Shown here one piece after another: positions 56,753 to 64,000 of a stretch of DNA of 64,000 nucleotides. Positions within the stretch are counted from its first letter, which is position 1. Each line of letters begins with the position of its first letter. The stretch covers positions 478,973-542,972 of the forward strand of contig NZ_JAJEWQ010000001.1 of the NCBI RefSeq assembly GCF_020687805.1, given 5' to 3'. The notes under the pieces were generated by a model. That model made no database searches. It saw only the letters and a program-made list of their open reading frames with translations, and was not told where the DNA came from. The position numbers and the translations under genes are program-made. The stretch is from Planctobacterium marinum (GTDB lineage Bacteria; Pseudomonadota; Gammaproteobacteria; Enterobacterales; Alteromonadaceae).

Positions 56753-57592
56753 TTAGGTATCTTCTGTTAGCTCATTGAGGTCTTCGATATAACCATCAAT
56801 TTTTCTGAATAGTCGTAGCTTTTGTTTTTCCGTCAGTATGGCATTAACGTCTGCAATCAGCTGCGCAAACACCTGGCGATTGTGTTGTGCATTTTGCTGG
56901 TAAATGGCGTGTTGAAACTGTTCCGGCGCATTTAGCAAAGCGCTAAATTCTTCGACAAACAGCGGGTTTTCAGCTCTGTTGACTAACAGCGCTTGCGCGT
57001 TTTTTTGTACTTCCCTTTTATACCTGATCCATTCAACGTGATTAGAAATCACCTTGCTGGCAGCGTCGCTTACAAGCATTTTCTGCGCCTCGGTTAATCG
57101 GCCAAAATAATCACTTAACCTGTCGATATATTGCTCTTCAAATAGTTGCTGTTGTTCCTGTTCATCCATTGCCAGGCGTTCTTGCTCATCGTCAACATTC
57201 TTCTCTTCTAACGCTGCAAATAAGGACGCTATCTGAGCATCACTGAGTTGCACCGCTAATGCCGCAATATCTGGTGTCAGTCTTTGCCTTAACCTCTGCC
57301 AATGCCCTCTGACCTGCTCGAAATGCTGTTGCACTTGCTGCGCAGTCATCGCTTCGCCTTGTAACTGCAATTTTATTGCTTGCAATTGCTCGGTGTAATG
57401 CCGGAGTTCGTTTTCCCGATGCCAACTGTGCCAGTTGGCAAACTGAGCATCGAAAAGCCCCTTCTGGCTTTTATTGAGATCAACGTAATCGTCCAGATAC
57501 CAGTGAATAAGCCAGTCCAGATTATTGTAGGCAAATTGAGAGCTACAGGCAGTAAGTAGGAGTGATAGACATAGCGCTGTCAACTTTTTCAT
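56753..57592 (-). CDS. DUF6279 family lipoprotein
   Basis: A 279-aa outer-membrane-type lipoprotein with lipobox LTAC (C16). The mature part begins YNNLDWLIHWYLDDYVDLNKSQK and is almost all amphipathic helix with frequent Gln/Glu, typical of DUF6279. The function is unknown. Confidence 0.85.
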   Translation of the reverse strand: MKKLTALCLSLLLTACSSQFAYNNLDWLIHWYLDDYVDLNKSQKGLFDAQFANWHSWHRENELRHYTEQLQAIKLQLQGEAMTAQQVQQHFEQVRGHWQRLRQRLTPDIAALAVQLSDAQIASLFAALEEKNVDDEQERLAMDEQEQQQLFEEQYIDRLSDYFGRLTEAQKMLVSDAASKVISNHVEWIRYKREVQKNAQALLVNRAENPLFVEEFSALLNAPEQFQHAIYQQNAQHNRQVFAQLIADVNAILTEKQKLRLFRKIDGYIEDLNELTEDT

Positions 57593-57827
57593 AGCGTTGA
57601 ATCCCGTTGCTAAGGTTTTTTCAGTCTACACCTGAAAAGACGGATATTGAGAAAAAAACACGCTTTCTTACAAGAATCTTTTTCCCAAAAATTTCAGTAC
57701 AAAGACTACATTATGGGTTGTTCATCGCCTTTTATAAGCTGAAATCTTCGTTCGGGATTAATTTGGGTTGTCATTTTCCTATATATCGCCATATAGTTTT
57801 GATACTAAACACAAAGATTGTTTGTTA

Positions 57828-58826
57828 ATGCCTATGAAAAGAATTGCTGTTCTGACCTCCGGTGGCGATGCACCTGGTATGAATGCCTGTATCCGAGCCA
57901 TCGTGCTCACCGCAGAACATTTCGATATACAGGTAGTCGGATTTCGACATGGATATTACGGTTTACTGGATAGTGAACACGTAGAGCTAACGCCTGAAAT
58001 GGTATCTAACATTATCCAAAATGGTGGTACCTTGCTGCACAGCGCAAGGTGTCCGGAGTTTAAAACTGAACAATCGGCGCTCAAAGCCGCTAACAACCTG
58101 GAAGCACTCGGTATCGATGCCTTGTTGGTAATTGGTGGTGATGGTTCTTTTCACGGTGCCCATCACCTGCAACAACACTGGGCTAAACCAGTAATAGGCT
58201 TACCTGGCACTATTGATAACGATATTTATGGTACGGATGCCACCATAGGTTATTTTACTGCAATAGAAACGGCACTGGATGCCATAGACAAAATCCGGGA
58301 TACCGCAGACGCATTTGAGCGGGTATTCTTGATCGAGGTTATGGGCCGCCATGCCGGATTCATTGGCTTAAGTGCATCCATCAGCTCTGGGGCTGACCAG
58401 GTATTGCTGCCGGAAATCAACAATGATAACGAAGCAGCCTTCAAAAACCTGGTGGCGCGAATCGAAACCACCCGAAAGAAAAAAGGCCAATGCAGCTACA
58501 TCGTTGTTGTTGCTGAAAACCTCTGACCAGGTGGTGTTACGGCACTGGCGAGTAAAATCAATGATGAATTAGATATCGAAAGTCGCCCTGTTGTGCTGGG
58601 CCACATTCAGCGCGGCGGCTCCCCTTCCCCACAAGATCGTATCCTGGCAACCAAATTGGGCGCCTATGCGGTTGAGTGTGCAATTGCTGGTAAGTCAGGC
58701 ATCATGGTGGGCGAGCAAAATCAGCAACTGGTGGAAGTGCCGTTGCCAGACACCTGGAACAACCAAAAGCCCTTAGATCCGTACCTGGTGAAGATTCAGA
58801 CCGAATTTTTTGACATTCTGGAATAA
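57828..58826 (+). pseudogene. pfkA: 6-phosphofructokinase, interrupted by one in-frame TGA
   Basis: A single frame of 332 codons broken by TGA at 58524-58526 (codon 233). Both parts are clearly one ATP-type 6-phosphofructokinase: LTSGGDAPGMNACIRAIV, GGDGSFHGA, LPGTIDNDIYGTD, VMGRHAGFIG, then after the stop PVVLGHIQRGGSPSPQDRIL and VGEQNQQLV. In E. coli PfkA, as I recall it, the residue at this column is Cys, so TGC or TGT to TGA is the simplest change. It catalyses the committed step of glycolysis. The cut removes about 100 residues including fructose-6-phosphate ligands, so a truncated product should be inactive. It may be a nonsense mutation, a sequence error or a read-through site. The start is ATG 57828 or 57834. 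Confidence 0.8.
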
Positions 58827-58848
58827 AAAAGCCGCTCTGCTGAGCGGC
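58824..58848 (-). terminator. Terminator after the second RND operon
   Basis: GCCGCTC, loop TGCT, GAGCGGC (58831-58848). On the minus strand it is followed by TTTTTTA, so it stops the leftward RND transcript. Its T tract overlaps the pfkA stop codon. Confidence 0.85.
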
Positions 58849-58891
58849 AAACAATGTTCTGAAGGGAACAAGAACAATGGATTAAATGACG

Positions 58892-59962
58892 TTAATTTCG
58901 GGCGATTTCCGTGGTTTCCTGATATCTGACGGTTTGCCCGGCACGCAGTCTCTCTGCGCCGCGCACTACAACATTGTCGTCATTGCGAATATCACCAAAC
59001 ACTTCCACTCTTTCTCCCATACCAACACCGGTTCTCACCGGCACCTGATGCGCTTTGTTTTCATCATCGATGATAAATACAAACGTTCCGGCCTGTCTTA
59101 GCACCAAAGCATCGCGTTTTACGGTAATCGCTTCGTGGGCATCACTGTGTGGTAGTGCAACTCTGACTGCGCTGCCAATGGGGAAATCACCGGGTTTTAA
59201 AGCTACGCGAATTTCCATCATGCGCGAACCAGAATTACCCACAGGCACAATAGTCCGGATAGTTTCGCTTTTTTCGCTGATCCGATTTTTAACTAATACT
59301 TCCTGACCGCGGGTAATAAAAGGAGAAGCTGATAACGGGGCGCGAATACTGGCTTCAATATTTTGCGTATCCACCACTCTTAACATATCAGCGCCTACCG
59401 AAGTGTATTCCCCGGGTGTTTGAATACGCTCTACGACCATAGCATCAAAAGGCGCCTTTACATTAGTCTGCGCCAGTCGGTACTCGGTTTGTCTTTTATT
59501 AATGCGTGATTGTTGAATTTCCTGGCGCGCCACTTCCAGTTCGGAAATGATTTCATCCAGTTCATCACGGGAAGAATTGTTGAGCTGCGCCATTTTACCC
59601 ACCCGTTCCTGTTTGCGCTCCAGTAAGGCCACCCTAGATTCCCATTTGGCAATATCAGCAATGTTCTGTTCAAGTTGTAATTGCAGTAATTCATCATCCA
59701 GTCGGGCTAGTACCTGGCCTTTTTGCACCAGTTCTCCCACGTCTGCCATCCACTCAATTCTGCCGCCAACTTCAGAGGCAATATTAGAATCGGAACGACT
59801 CATCACCGTGCCGGGTACCCAAATTTGCTCAGACACCATTTCAGTTATTACGTCATCTACTTCTACCAGCGCCGGAGGCGGCCCCTGGTTTTCTTCCTGC
59901 GCTAAAGCCAATGATGACAACGTCATTAGTGCGGGAATTGCGATACGAATTAAAGTCTTCAT
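58892..59962 (-). CDS. RND efflux periplasmic adaptor
   Basis: A 356-aa membrane-fusion protein with signal peptide (IRIAIPALMTLSSLALA). The lipoyl halves are SNIASEVGGRIEWMADVGELVQKGQVLARLDDEL and TNVKAPFDAMVVERIQTPGEYTSVG, with a helical hairpin between and a barrel after. It pairs with the permease immediately upstream (19 bp) on the same strand. No outer-membrane channel is encoded nearby. Confidence 0.92.
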   Translation of the reverse strand: MKTLIRIAIPALMTLSSLALAQEENQGPPPALVEVDDVITEMVSEQIWVPGTVMSRSDSNIASEVGGRIEWMADVGELVQKGQVLARLDDELLQLQLEQNIADIAKWESRVALLERKQERVGKMAQLNNSSRDELDEIISELEVARQEIQQSRINKRQTEYRLAQTNVKAPFDAMVVERIQTPGEYTSVGADMLRVVDTQNIEASIRAPLSASPFITRGQEVLVKNRISEKSETIRTIVPVGNSGSRMMEIRVALKPGDFPIGSAVRVALPHSDAHEAITVKRDALVLRQAGTFVFIIDDENKAHQVPVRTGVGMGERVEVFGDIRNDDNVVVRGAERLRAGQTVRYQETTEIARN

Positions 59963-59980
59963 TATGCCTGTCCTGTAAAA

Positions 59981-62900
59981 TTAGTGTTTGTCGTTAAGTT
60001 TTTGATTCTTTGCATTGTGTAATACACCTCCGCCGGTCAGGTTTGGCACCTGCGAGGGTTTCCCCACAGACAGTTGCAGCAAGGTGGGTAATAAAATCAG
60101 GGTAAATATGGTGCTGACTGTCATACCACCAACAATTACCGCCGCCATACCGCGATAAATAACACTGCCGGCACCGGGTATAAGTAACAGAGGCAACATG
60201 CCAAAAATCGAGGTCAGAGTACTCATGAAAATCGGCCGAAGGCGCAGCGACAAAGCCTGCTCTACTGCGTCCCGACGGCACAATCCGTCTTCTTTTTCAG
60301 CCAGTCGTGTTTGATGGACTAACAAGATAGCGTTATTAACAACTAATCCCAGGGTAATGATAAAGCCAATCATGGTTAACAGATCCAAAGGCTGAAACGT
60401 CACCAGATTGAGTAACTGCATGGCAATCACGCCACCCACGGTCGCCAGAGGAATACTGAGTACAACCATCAGGCTGTCTTTAGGGGATTTGAACAAGCCC
60501 GCCATCAAGATAAACAACAGCGCCATTGCAAACAGGAAGTTTTGACTCATGGTGGAAACCACATTGTTCAGACTGCTGGCTGAGCCGCCGTAGGCAATTG
60601 TGCCATCTGTTGGCATCGCCGCCAGTATTTGTGGCTCCACCTGCGCTTTGACAATGTCCATTGCCTCTTCCAATGACATATTATCTGGCGGATTTAGTGA
60701 CAAGGTTAAGGTACGGCGACGGTCTATGCGCTGAATTTGGCTGGGGCCGACAGTGCGTCTCACTTCGGCCAATTCACCCAATTGTACCATTTCACCAGAA
60801 GGCGTCATGATAGGCACCACAGCTAACTCTTCCGGTGTAGCCCATTGTTCTGAGCGAAAGATAATATTCATGCGCTTTATGCCATCAAAGTACTCGCCCA
60901 CGTATAGGCCATCGCCCATCGTGCGCACTATGTTGGCCAGGCTTGGTCTGTCGTATCCCACTTCCATCATGCGAGAATCGTTGGGAATCAGGCTAATTTG
61001 AGGCTCTGTTTGCTCAAGCGCCGGATTCGCCTGTACATTAGCCCCTGGAAAGGTTTCTTCCAGTAAGTCCATACCGATCACGGCAGCGGCTGCCATACCA
61101 TCGGTATCTGTTGATTGCAGTCGAATATCGATACTTCTGCCATTGCCGAAACCACCAAACAGATTGCCCTGCATAGCAAAGGCACGCGTGTCTGGTAAGT
61201 CCTTCAATATTTCTTCGCGCATCAGGGTTTCCAGCTCTTTAACTTTGCTTTGATCCTTGGCTCGTGCGCCAATAGTGCCGCCATTTGGCCAGGTGATGAT
61301 GTAGTAATTTTTTAAGGCGGGCTGCTTTTCACCATCCATATAGGGCTGCAAGCGCTTTACCACCAAATCCATAACTTCTTTTTCTACAAACTCACTACTG
61401 GCACCTTGCGGAAAGTTAAAAAATGCATCGATGGCGTCGCGTTTTACCGGTGGCAGATAATCTAACTTAGGCAACAACATTACAGTGGCAGTGACAGGTA
61501 GTACCATCAATACTGCAACAATCGTTAATCGCTTTTTGTTGTTAGATGTGGCGCCCATCACGCTGCGGGTTATTTTGTTCCAAACTGGTTTTAGTCTGTC
61601 TTCCGGCATTTCTTTGTTTAACCATCGACTAGCGGCTACAGGTAAGATGGAAATTGCCACAACAAACGATATCACCACGGCAATGGCGATGGTCAGCGCT
61701 AAATCAGCAAACAACTGGCCAGCCACATCTTTCAGGAAAATGACCGGAATAAAAATCGCTACGGTGGTTGCCGTTGACGCCATCAGAGCACCAAACACTT
61801 GCTTTGTGGCCTTTTCAGCTGCTTCAGTACTATTGGCCATTTCTCGTTTATGCCGCACAATGTTTTCCAGAACGACGATGGCAGCATCCAACACCATACC
61901 AACAGCAAATGCCAGGCCTGCTAAAGATATAACGTTAAGAGAGCGACCGGTTATTTGCAGAACCACAAAGGTACTCAACAAACAAATGGGAATCGACAAA
62001 GCGACAATTAACGTGGCCCGGCGCTGACGCATAAACCACCACAGTATTGCCACCGCTAAGAAGACACCCATCACTAAATTACTGCTTACCAGATTTATCG
62101 CCCGATAGATAAACACCGATGCATCAAAAGATTGCACCATGGTAAGTTGTTGCGGGTTCAACATATTGGTGTTGATTTCGTTAACCTTATCTTTGACTTC
62201 CAGCAACGTGGCCAGCACATTGGCATTATTCTCCCGGTCAATGCGGATGGAAATAGCCGGGTTGCCATTTTGAATACTGACGTAATTCTCATCACCACCC
62301 TGGATGCGAATTTCAGCAATATCATTGAGCTTGATGGGACTGCCATTGCGCCATTCCAGAATCATTTCGCCCATTTGCTGGGGCTGATATTTGCCTTCAA
62401 AGCGCAATGTGTATTTGCGACGCCCGACTTCGACAAAGCCACCGGAAACATCATTTGCCGATCCTAACAACCGGGAAATGTTGGTAATATCAACGCCCAG
62501 CTCAGCAGCGCGATAAGGGTCAAACACGATCTGAAACTCTTCTTCGCTTCCCCGACCTGATTGCATTTGAGCGCGAGAGACTCCGGGAATGGCTTCCAGT
62601 TGTGGCCGGATACTTTCATCAAAATAGTTAATAAACTCTTTGATATCTTTATTGTTGCCGGGCAATTTTTGCAAAAAGAAATAAGTCAGAGCAGGCTGGC
62701 CACCGCCCCCACCACCTAACATGATGTTAGGTGACAATGCATCTCTGGGCAGTGGTGGAATGCGGTTCATTCGGCTGATGACTTCAATTAGCGTTTTTTG
62801 CATATCGGTTTCGAGGCCAAATTCCAGGTTTATCCAGGCATTCCCCTGATTGGCAAACGTCGACATGGTTCTCATACCGGGTAACCCTTGCAACACCTCT

Positions 62901-63103
62901 TCCTGGGGCTCCAGGATTTCTGATTCAATTTCCTGAGGTGCAGCCGCACGCCATGAGGTCTGAATACTGATTCTGGGACGTTCAATGTCCGGGAACAGTT
63001 GCACGGGAAGCTCCGATAAACTAAATAATCCCAGAAAGGTAATGATACCCACGACGATAGCCACGCCGGAGGCATTTTTTAATGCTGCTTTGGTAATATC
63101 CAT
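59981..63103 (-). CDS. RND efflux permease (HAE1-like)
   Basis: A 1040-aa inner-membrane pump with 12 TMs and two periplasmic porter loops. TM4 has GLAFAVGMVLDAAIVVLENIVRHK, with the acidic proton-relay residues; TM10-12 have GFIITLGLVVNNAILLVHQTR. A glycine run GGGGGGQP lies near residue 130 in the first porter loop. It is the first gene of a two-gene operon. Substrates are unknown. Confidence 0.93.
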   Translation of the reverse strand: MDITKAALKNASGVAIVVGIITFLGLFSLSELPVQLFPDIERPRISIQTSWRAAAPQEIESEILEPQEEVLQGLPGMRTMSTFANQGNAWINLEFGLETDMQKTLIEVISRMNRIPPLPRDALSPNIMLGGGGGGQPALTYFFLQKLPGNNKDIKEFINYFDESIRPQLEAIPGVSRAQMQSGRGSEEEFQIVFDPYRAAELGVDITNISRLLGSANDVSGGFVEVGRRKYTLRFEGKYQPQQMGEMILEWRNGSPIKLNDIAEIRIQGGDENYVSIQNGNPAISIRIDRENNANVLATLLEVKDKVNEINTNMLNPQQLTMVQSFDASVFIYRAINLVSSNLVMGVFLAVAILWWFMRQRRATLIVALSIPICLLSTFVVLQITGRSLNVISLAGLAFAVGMVLDAAIVVLENIVRHKREMANSTEAAEKATKQVFGALMASTATTVAIFIPVIFLKDVAGQLFADLALTIAIAVVISFVVAISILPVAASRWLNKEMPEDRLKPVWNKITRSVMGATSNNKKRLTIVAVLMVLPVTATVMLLPKLDYLPPVKRDAIDAFFNFPQGASSEFVEKEVMDLVVKRLQPYMDGEKQPALKNYYIITWPNGGTIGARAKDQSKVKELETLMREEILKDLPDTRAFAMQGNLFGGFGNGRSIDIRLQSTDTDGMAAAAVIGMDLLEETFPGANVQANPALEQTEPQISLIPNDSRMMEVGYDRPSLANIVRTMGDGLYVGEYFDGIKRMNIIFRSEQWATPEELAVVPIMTPSGEMVQLGELAEVRRTVGPSQIQRIDRRRTLTLSLNPPDNMSLEEAMDIVKAQVEPQILAAMPTDGTIAYGGSASSLNNVVSTMSQNFLFAMALLFILMAGLFKSPKDSLMVVLSIPLATVGGVIAMQLLNLVTFQPLDLLTMIGFIITLGLVVNNAILLVHQTRLAEKEDGLCRRDAVEQALSLRLRPIFMSTLTSIFGMLPLLLIPGAGSVIYRGMAAVIVGGMTVSTIFTLILLPTLLQLSVGKPSQVPNLTGGGVLHNAKNQKLNDKH

Positions 63104-63347
63104 TGTTGTCCCGGATTTGTTATTTTATTGTTGCAACTATAGGTCGAACAAAAAAAGAAAAAAGTTTAAATCCGTTAGCCGTCGATTTATCACGATAAAC
63201 AGCAAATGCCGTGAAAGATGTTACAAAGCGTGTTTTTTGACACATTTGCAACACACTGCAGCTTAAGCCTTAAATACCATTAAAAACAGTAGCTTACTAA
63301 AGTTAACAGGTCATTCGGAACAGACGGCAGATGAACTCAATAGTGTT

Positions 63348-63365
63348 GTCGTAAAATTTTACGAC
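63348..63365. promoter_or_regulatory. Perfect 18-bp palindrome
   Basis: GTCGTAAAATTTTACGAC is fully self-complementary with an AT core. It could be an operator for a dimeric regulator. It lies 245 bp upstream of the RND permease. Confidence 0.45.
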
Positions 63366-63419
63366 CACCAAAGAAATCAGAATCTAATAAAAATTAGGTG
63401 AGAGATTGACCTGAGGAAG

Positions 63420-63435
63420 TTGCAGGAACCTGCAA
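63420..63435. promoter_or_regulatory. Perfect 16-bp palindrome
   Basis: TTGCAGGAACCTGCAA is fully self-complementary and lies 55 bp from the previous palindrome. It may be an operator or a short hairpin. Confidence 0.4.
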
Positions 63436-63755
63436 ATAGCTAATATTGTCCCGTAACGTTCTGCCACTAATGTCGATGATGGCAGCTTACCTATCCATTG
63501 AATAATAAGACCCGGGACGGTGGTTTTATTGAGAGCGTACAGCCCACATGCTGTATATGCACAGAGTTACATTAATGGTTTAGCCACATCGTGCAACAGA
63601 AGCCAGTTATCACATGATTGTGAGAATTTTACGCACACAGCTGTGGTCAACATTAACCGCCAGCTTCCTTTATGCGCACAGCCCTTTAACGTTCAGCGTT
63701 AACCGCGAATACCACTCTTTGCCCGAAGTATTGACTACGAGTGAGCAACTACCAC

Positions 63756-64000
63756 TCAGGCATTGATCATTTCTTTGACTTTATCGCGGTGACTGCGACT
63801 CACTTTTAATTCGGTGCCATTGTGCAGCACTAAATGGTATTCACCGCTGATGTGGCTGATCAGTTTATTGACGTAATTGATGTTTACTATGGCACTGCGA
63901 TGCACGCGAACGAAGCGACGCGGATCGAGATCGTCGATTAGCTCTTTCATGGTCCGCCGCATAATATGGGTTCCATCCTGAGCATGGACACACATATAGT
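63756..64000 (-). CDS. LytTR-type response regulator, C-terminal end (partial)
   Basis: The last ~81 codons of a gene that continues past the window edge. The residues form a LytTR DNA-binding domain: VHAQDGTHIMRRTMKELIDDLDPRRFVRVHRSAIVNINYVNKL and HLVLHNGTELKVSRSHRDKVKEMI. Such domains usually sit behind a receiver (LytR/AlgR type) or a membrane domain. Here the front part is not visible, so whether it has a receiver is unknown. Confidence 0.85.
   Translation of the reverse strand, partial: YMCVHAQDGTHIMRRTMKELIDDLDPRRFVRVHRSAIVNINYVNKLISHISGEYHLVLHNGTELKVSRSHRDKVKEMINA

Larger units (their letters stand above)
63104..63755. other. Gene-free stretch of 650 bp between RND permease and LytTR gene
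   Basis: No convincing gene is seen. Frames in it are short and lack ribosome sites. It holds two perfect palindromes (63348-63365 and 63420-63435) and A/T-rich parts, and probably the promoter of the RND operon near its left end. Confidence 0.5.

Noticed and set aside
58524-58548. Selenocysteine insertion in PfkA
   Set aside because: The only stem after the TGA begins at the very next base with a short, bulged helix; a bacterial SECIS needs a larger stem with the GU loop farther away. No Sec-type phosphofructokinase is known to me. Kept only as something a genome search for sel genes could settle.
4170-58826. Reassignment of TGA to tryptophan in this genome
   Set aside because: Many intact genes end in TGA (lolD, sulA, YchJ-like, PNPOx-like, receiver-TPR), and Trp is written as TGG throughout.
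63520-63702. A 60-aa frame in the gene-free stretch
   Set aside because: No ribosome site, no hydrophobic or family pattern, and biased odd composition; likely chance.

Overview
The window looks like chromosomal DNA of a marine-type gammaproteobacterium of the order Alteromonadales. The basis is gene content: a LolC-LolD-LolE exporter with a DUF2919 gene attached, AstB of the succinyltransferase arginine pathway, SohB, a GH97 enzyme next to an SLC45-like sugar transporter, many chemoreceptors and RND pumps, a YfbR/dGTPase pair, and an SOS-controlled SulA-like gene. There is no phage, plasmid, insertion sequence or CRISPR array. Genus cannot be set from the sequence alone.

Layout. 0-12 kb is an alpha-glucan (maltodextrin-type) use and sensing region: the end of a LacI-family repressor, a sugar MFS transporter, a GH97 glycosidase, a MalE-like periplasmic binding protein gene with an in-frame TGA, a hybrid histidine kinase whose TTG start overlaps the stop of the binding-protein gene, and a 1.37-kaa 'one-piece' hybrid two-component regulator (propeller, kinase, receiver, AraC). 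No ABC permease accompanies the binding protein, so it is more likely a sensor partner than a transporter part. 12-18.4 kb is housekeeping: DUF2919, lolE, lolD, lolC, topA. 18.6-30 kb holds astB, an arginase-family enzyme, a large Ig-like lipoprotein, a dicarboxylate/amino-acid symporter, sohB, a secreted zinc metalloprotease and a SixA-like phosphatase.

30-45.8 kb: a TetR regulator with two palindromic operators faces an AhpD-like gene; then a chemoreceptor, an RND pump (adaptor plus permease), a Cache-type chemoreceptor with two LacI-type operators upstream, a degenerate SixA/Nudix fusion, a family-3-like binding protein, LysR/GST/PNPOx-like genes, a DUF481 outer-membrane protein and an MscS channel. 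45.9-53.6 kb: alaA, yfbR, a dGTPase-like gene, a Sel1 protein, msrPQ, a sulA-like gene under a LexA box, a YchJ-like gene and a tRNA-Tyr. 53.8-64 kb: a receiver-TPR protein with a small lipoprotein, an EamA transporter, a DUF6279 lipoprotein, pfkA with an in-frame TGA, a second RND pump, and the end of a LytTR regulator cut by the window edge.

The most notable points are the binding-protein/hybrid-kinase pair joined by a TTGA overlap, and the fact that two otherwise intact reading frames (the binding protein and pfkA) are each interrupted by one in-frame TGA followed by C. Either these are nonsense mutations or sequence errors, or read-through matters here. TGA is plainly a normal stop in this genome, because several intact genes end with it.
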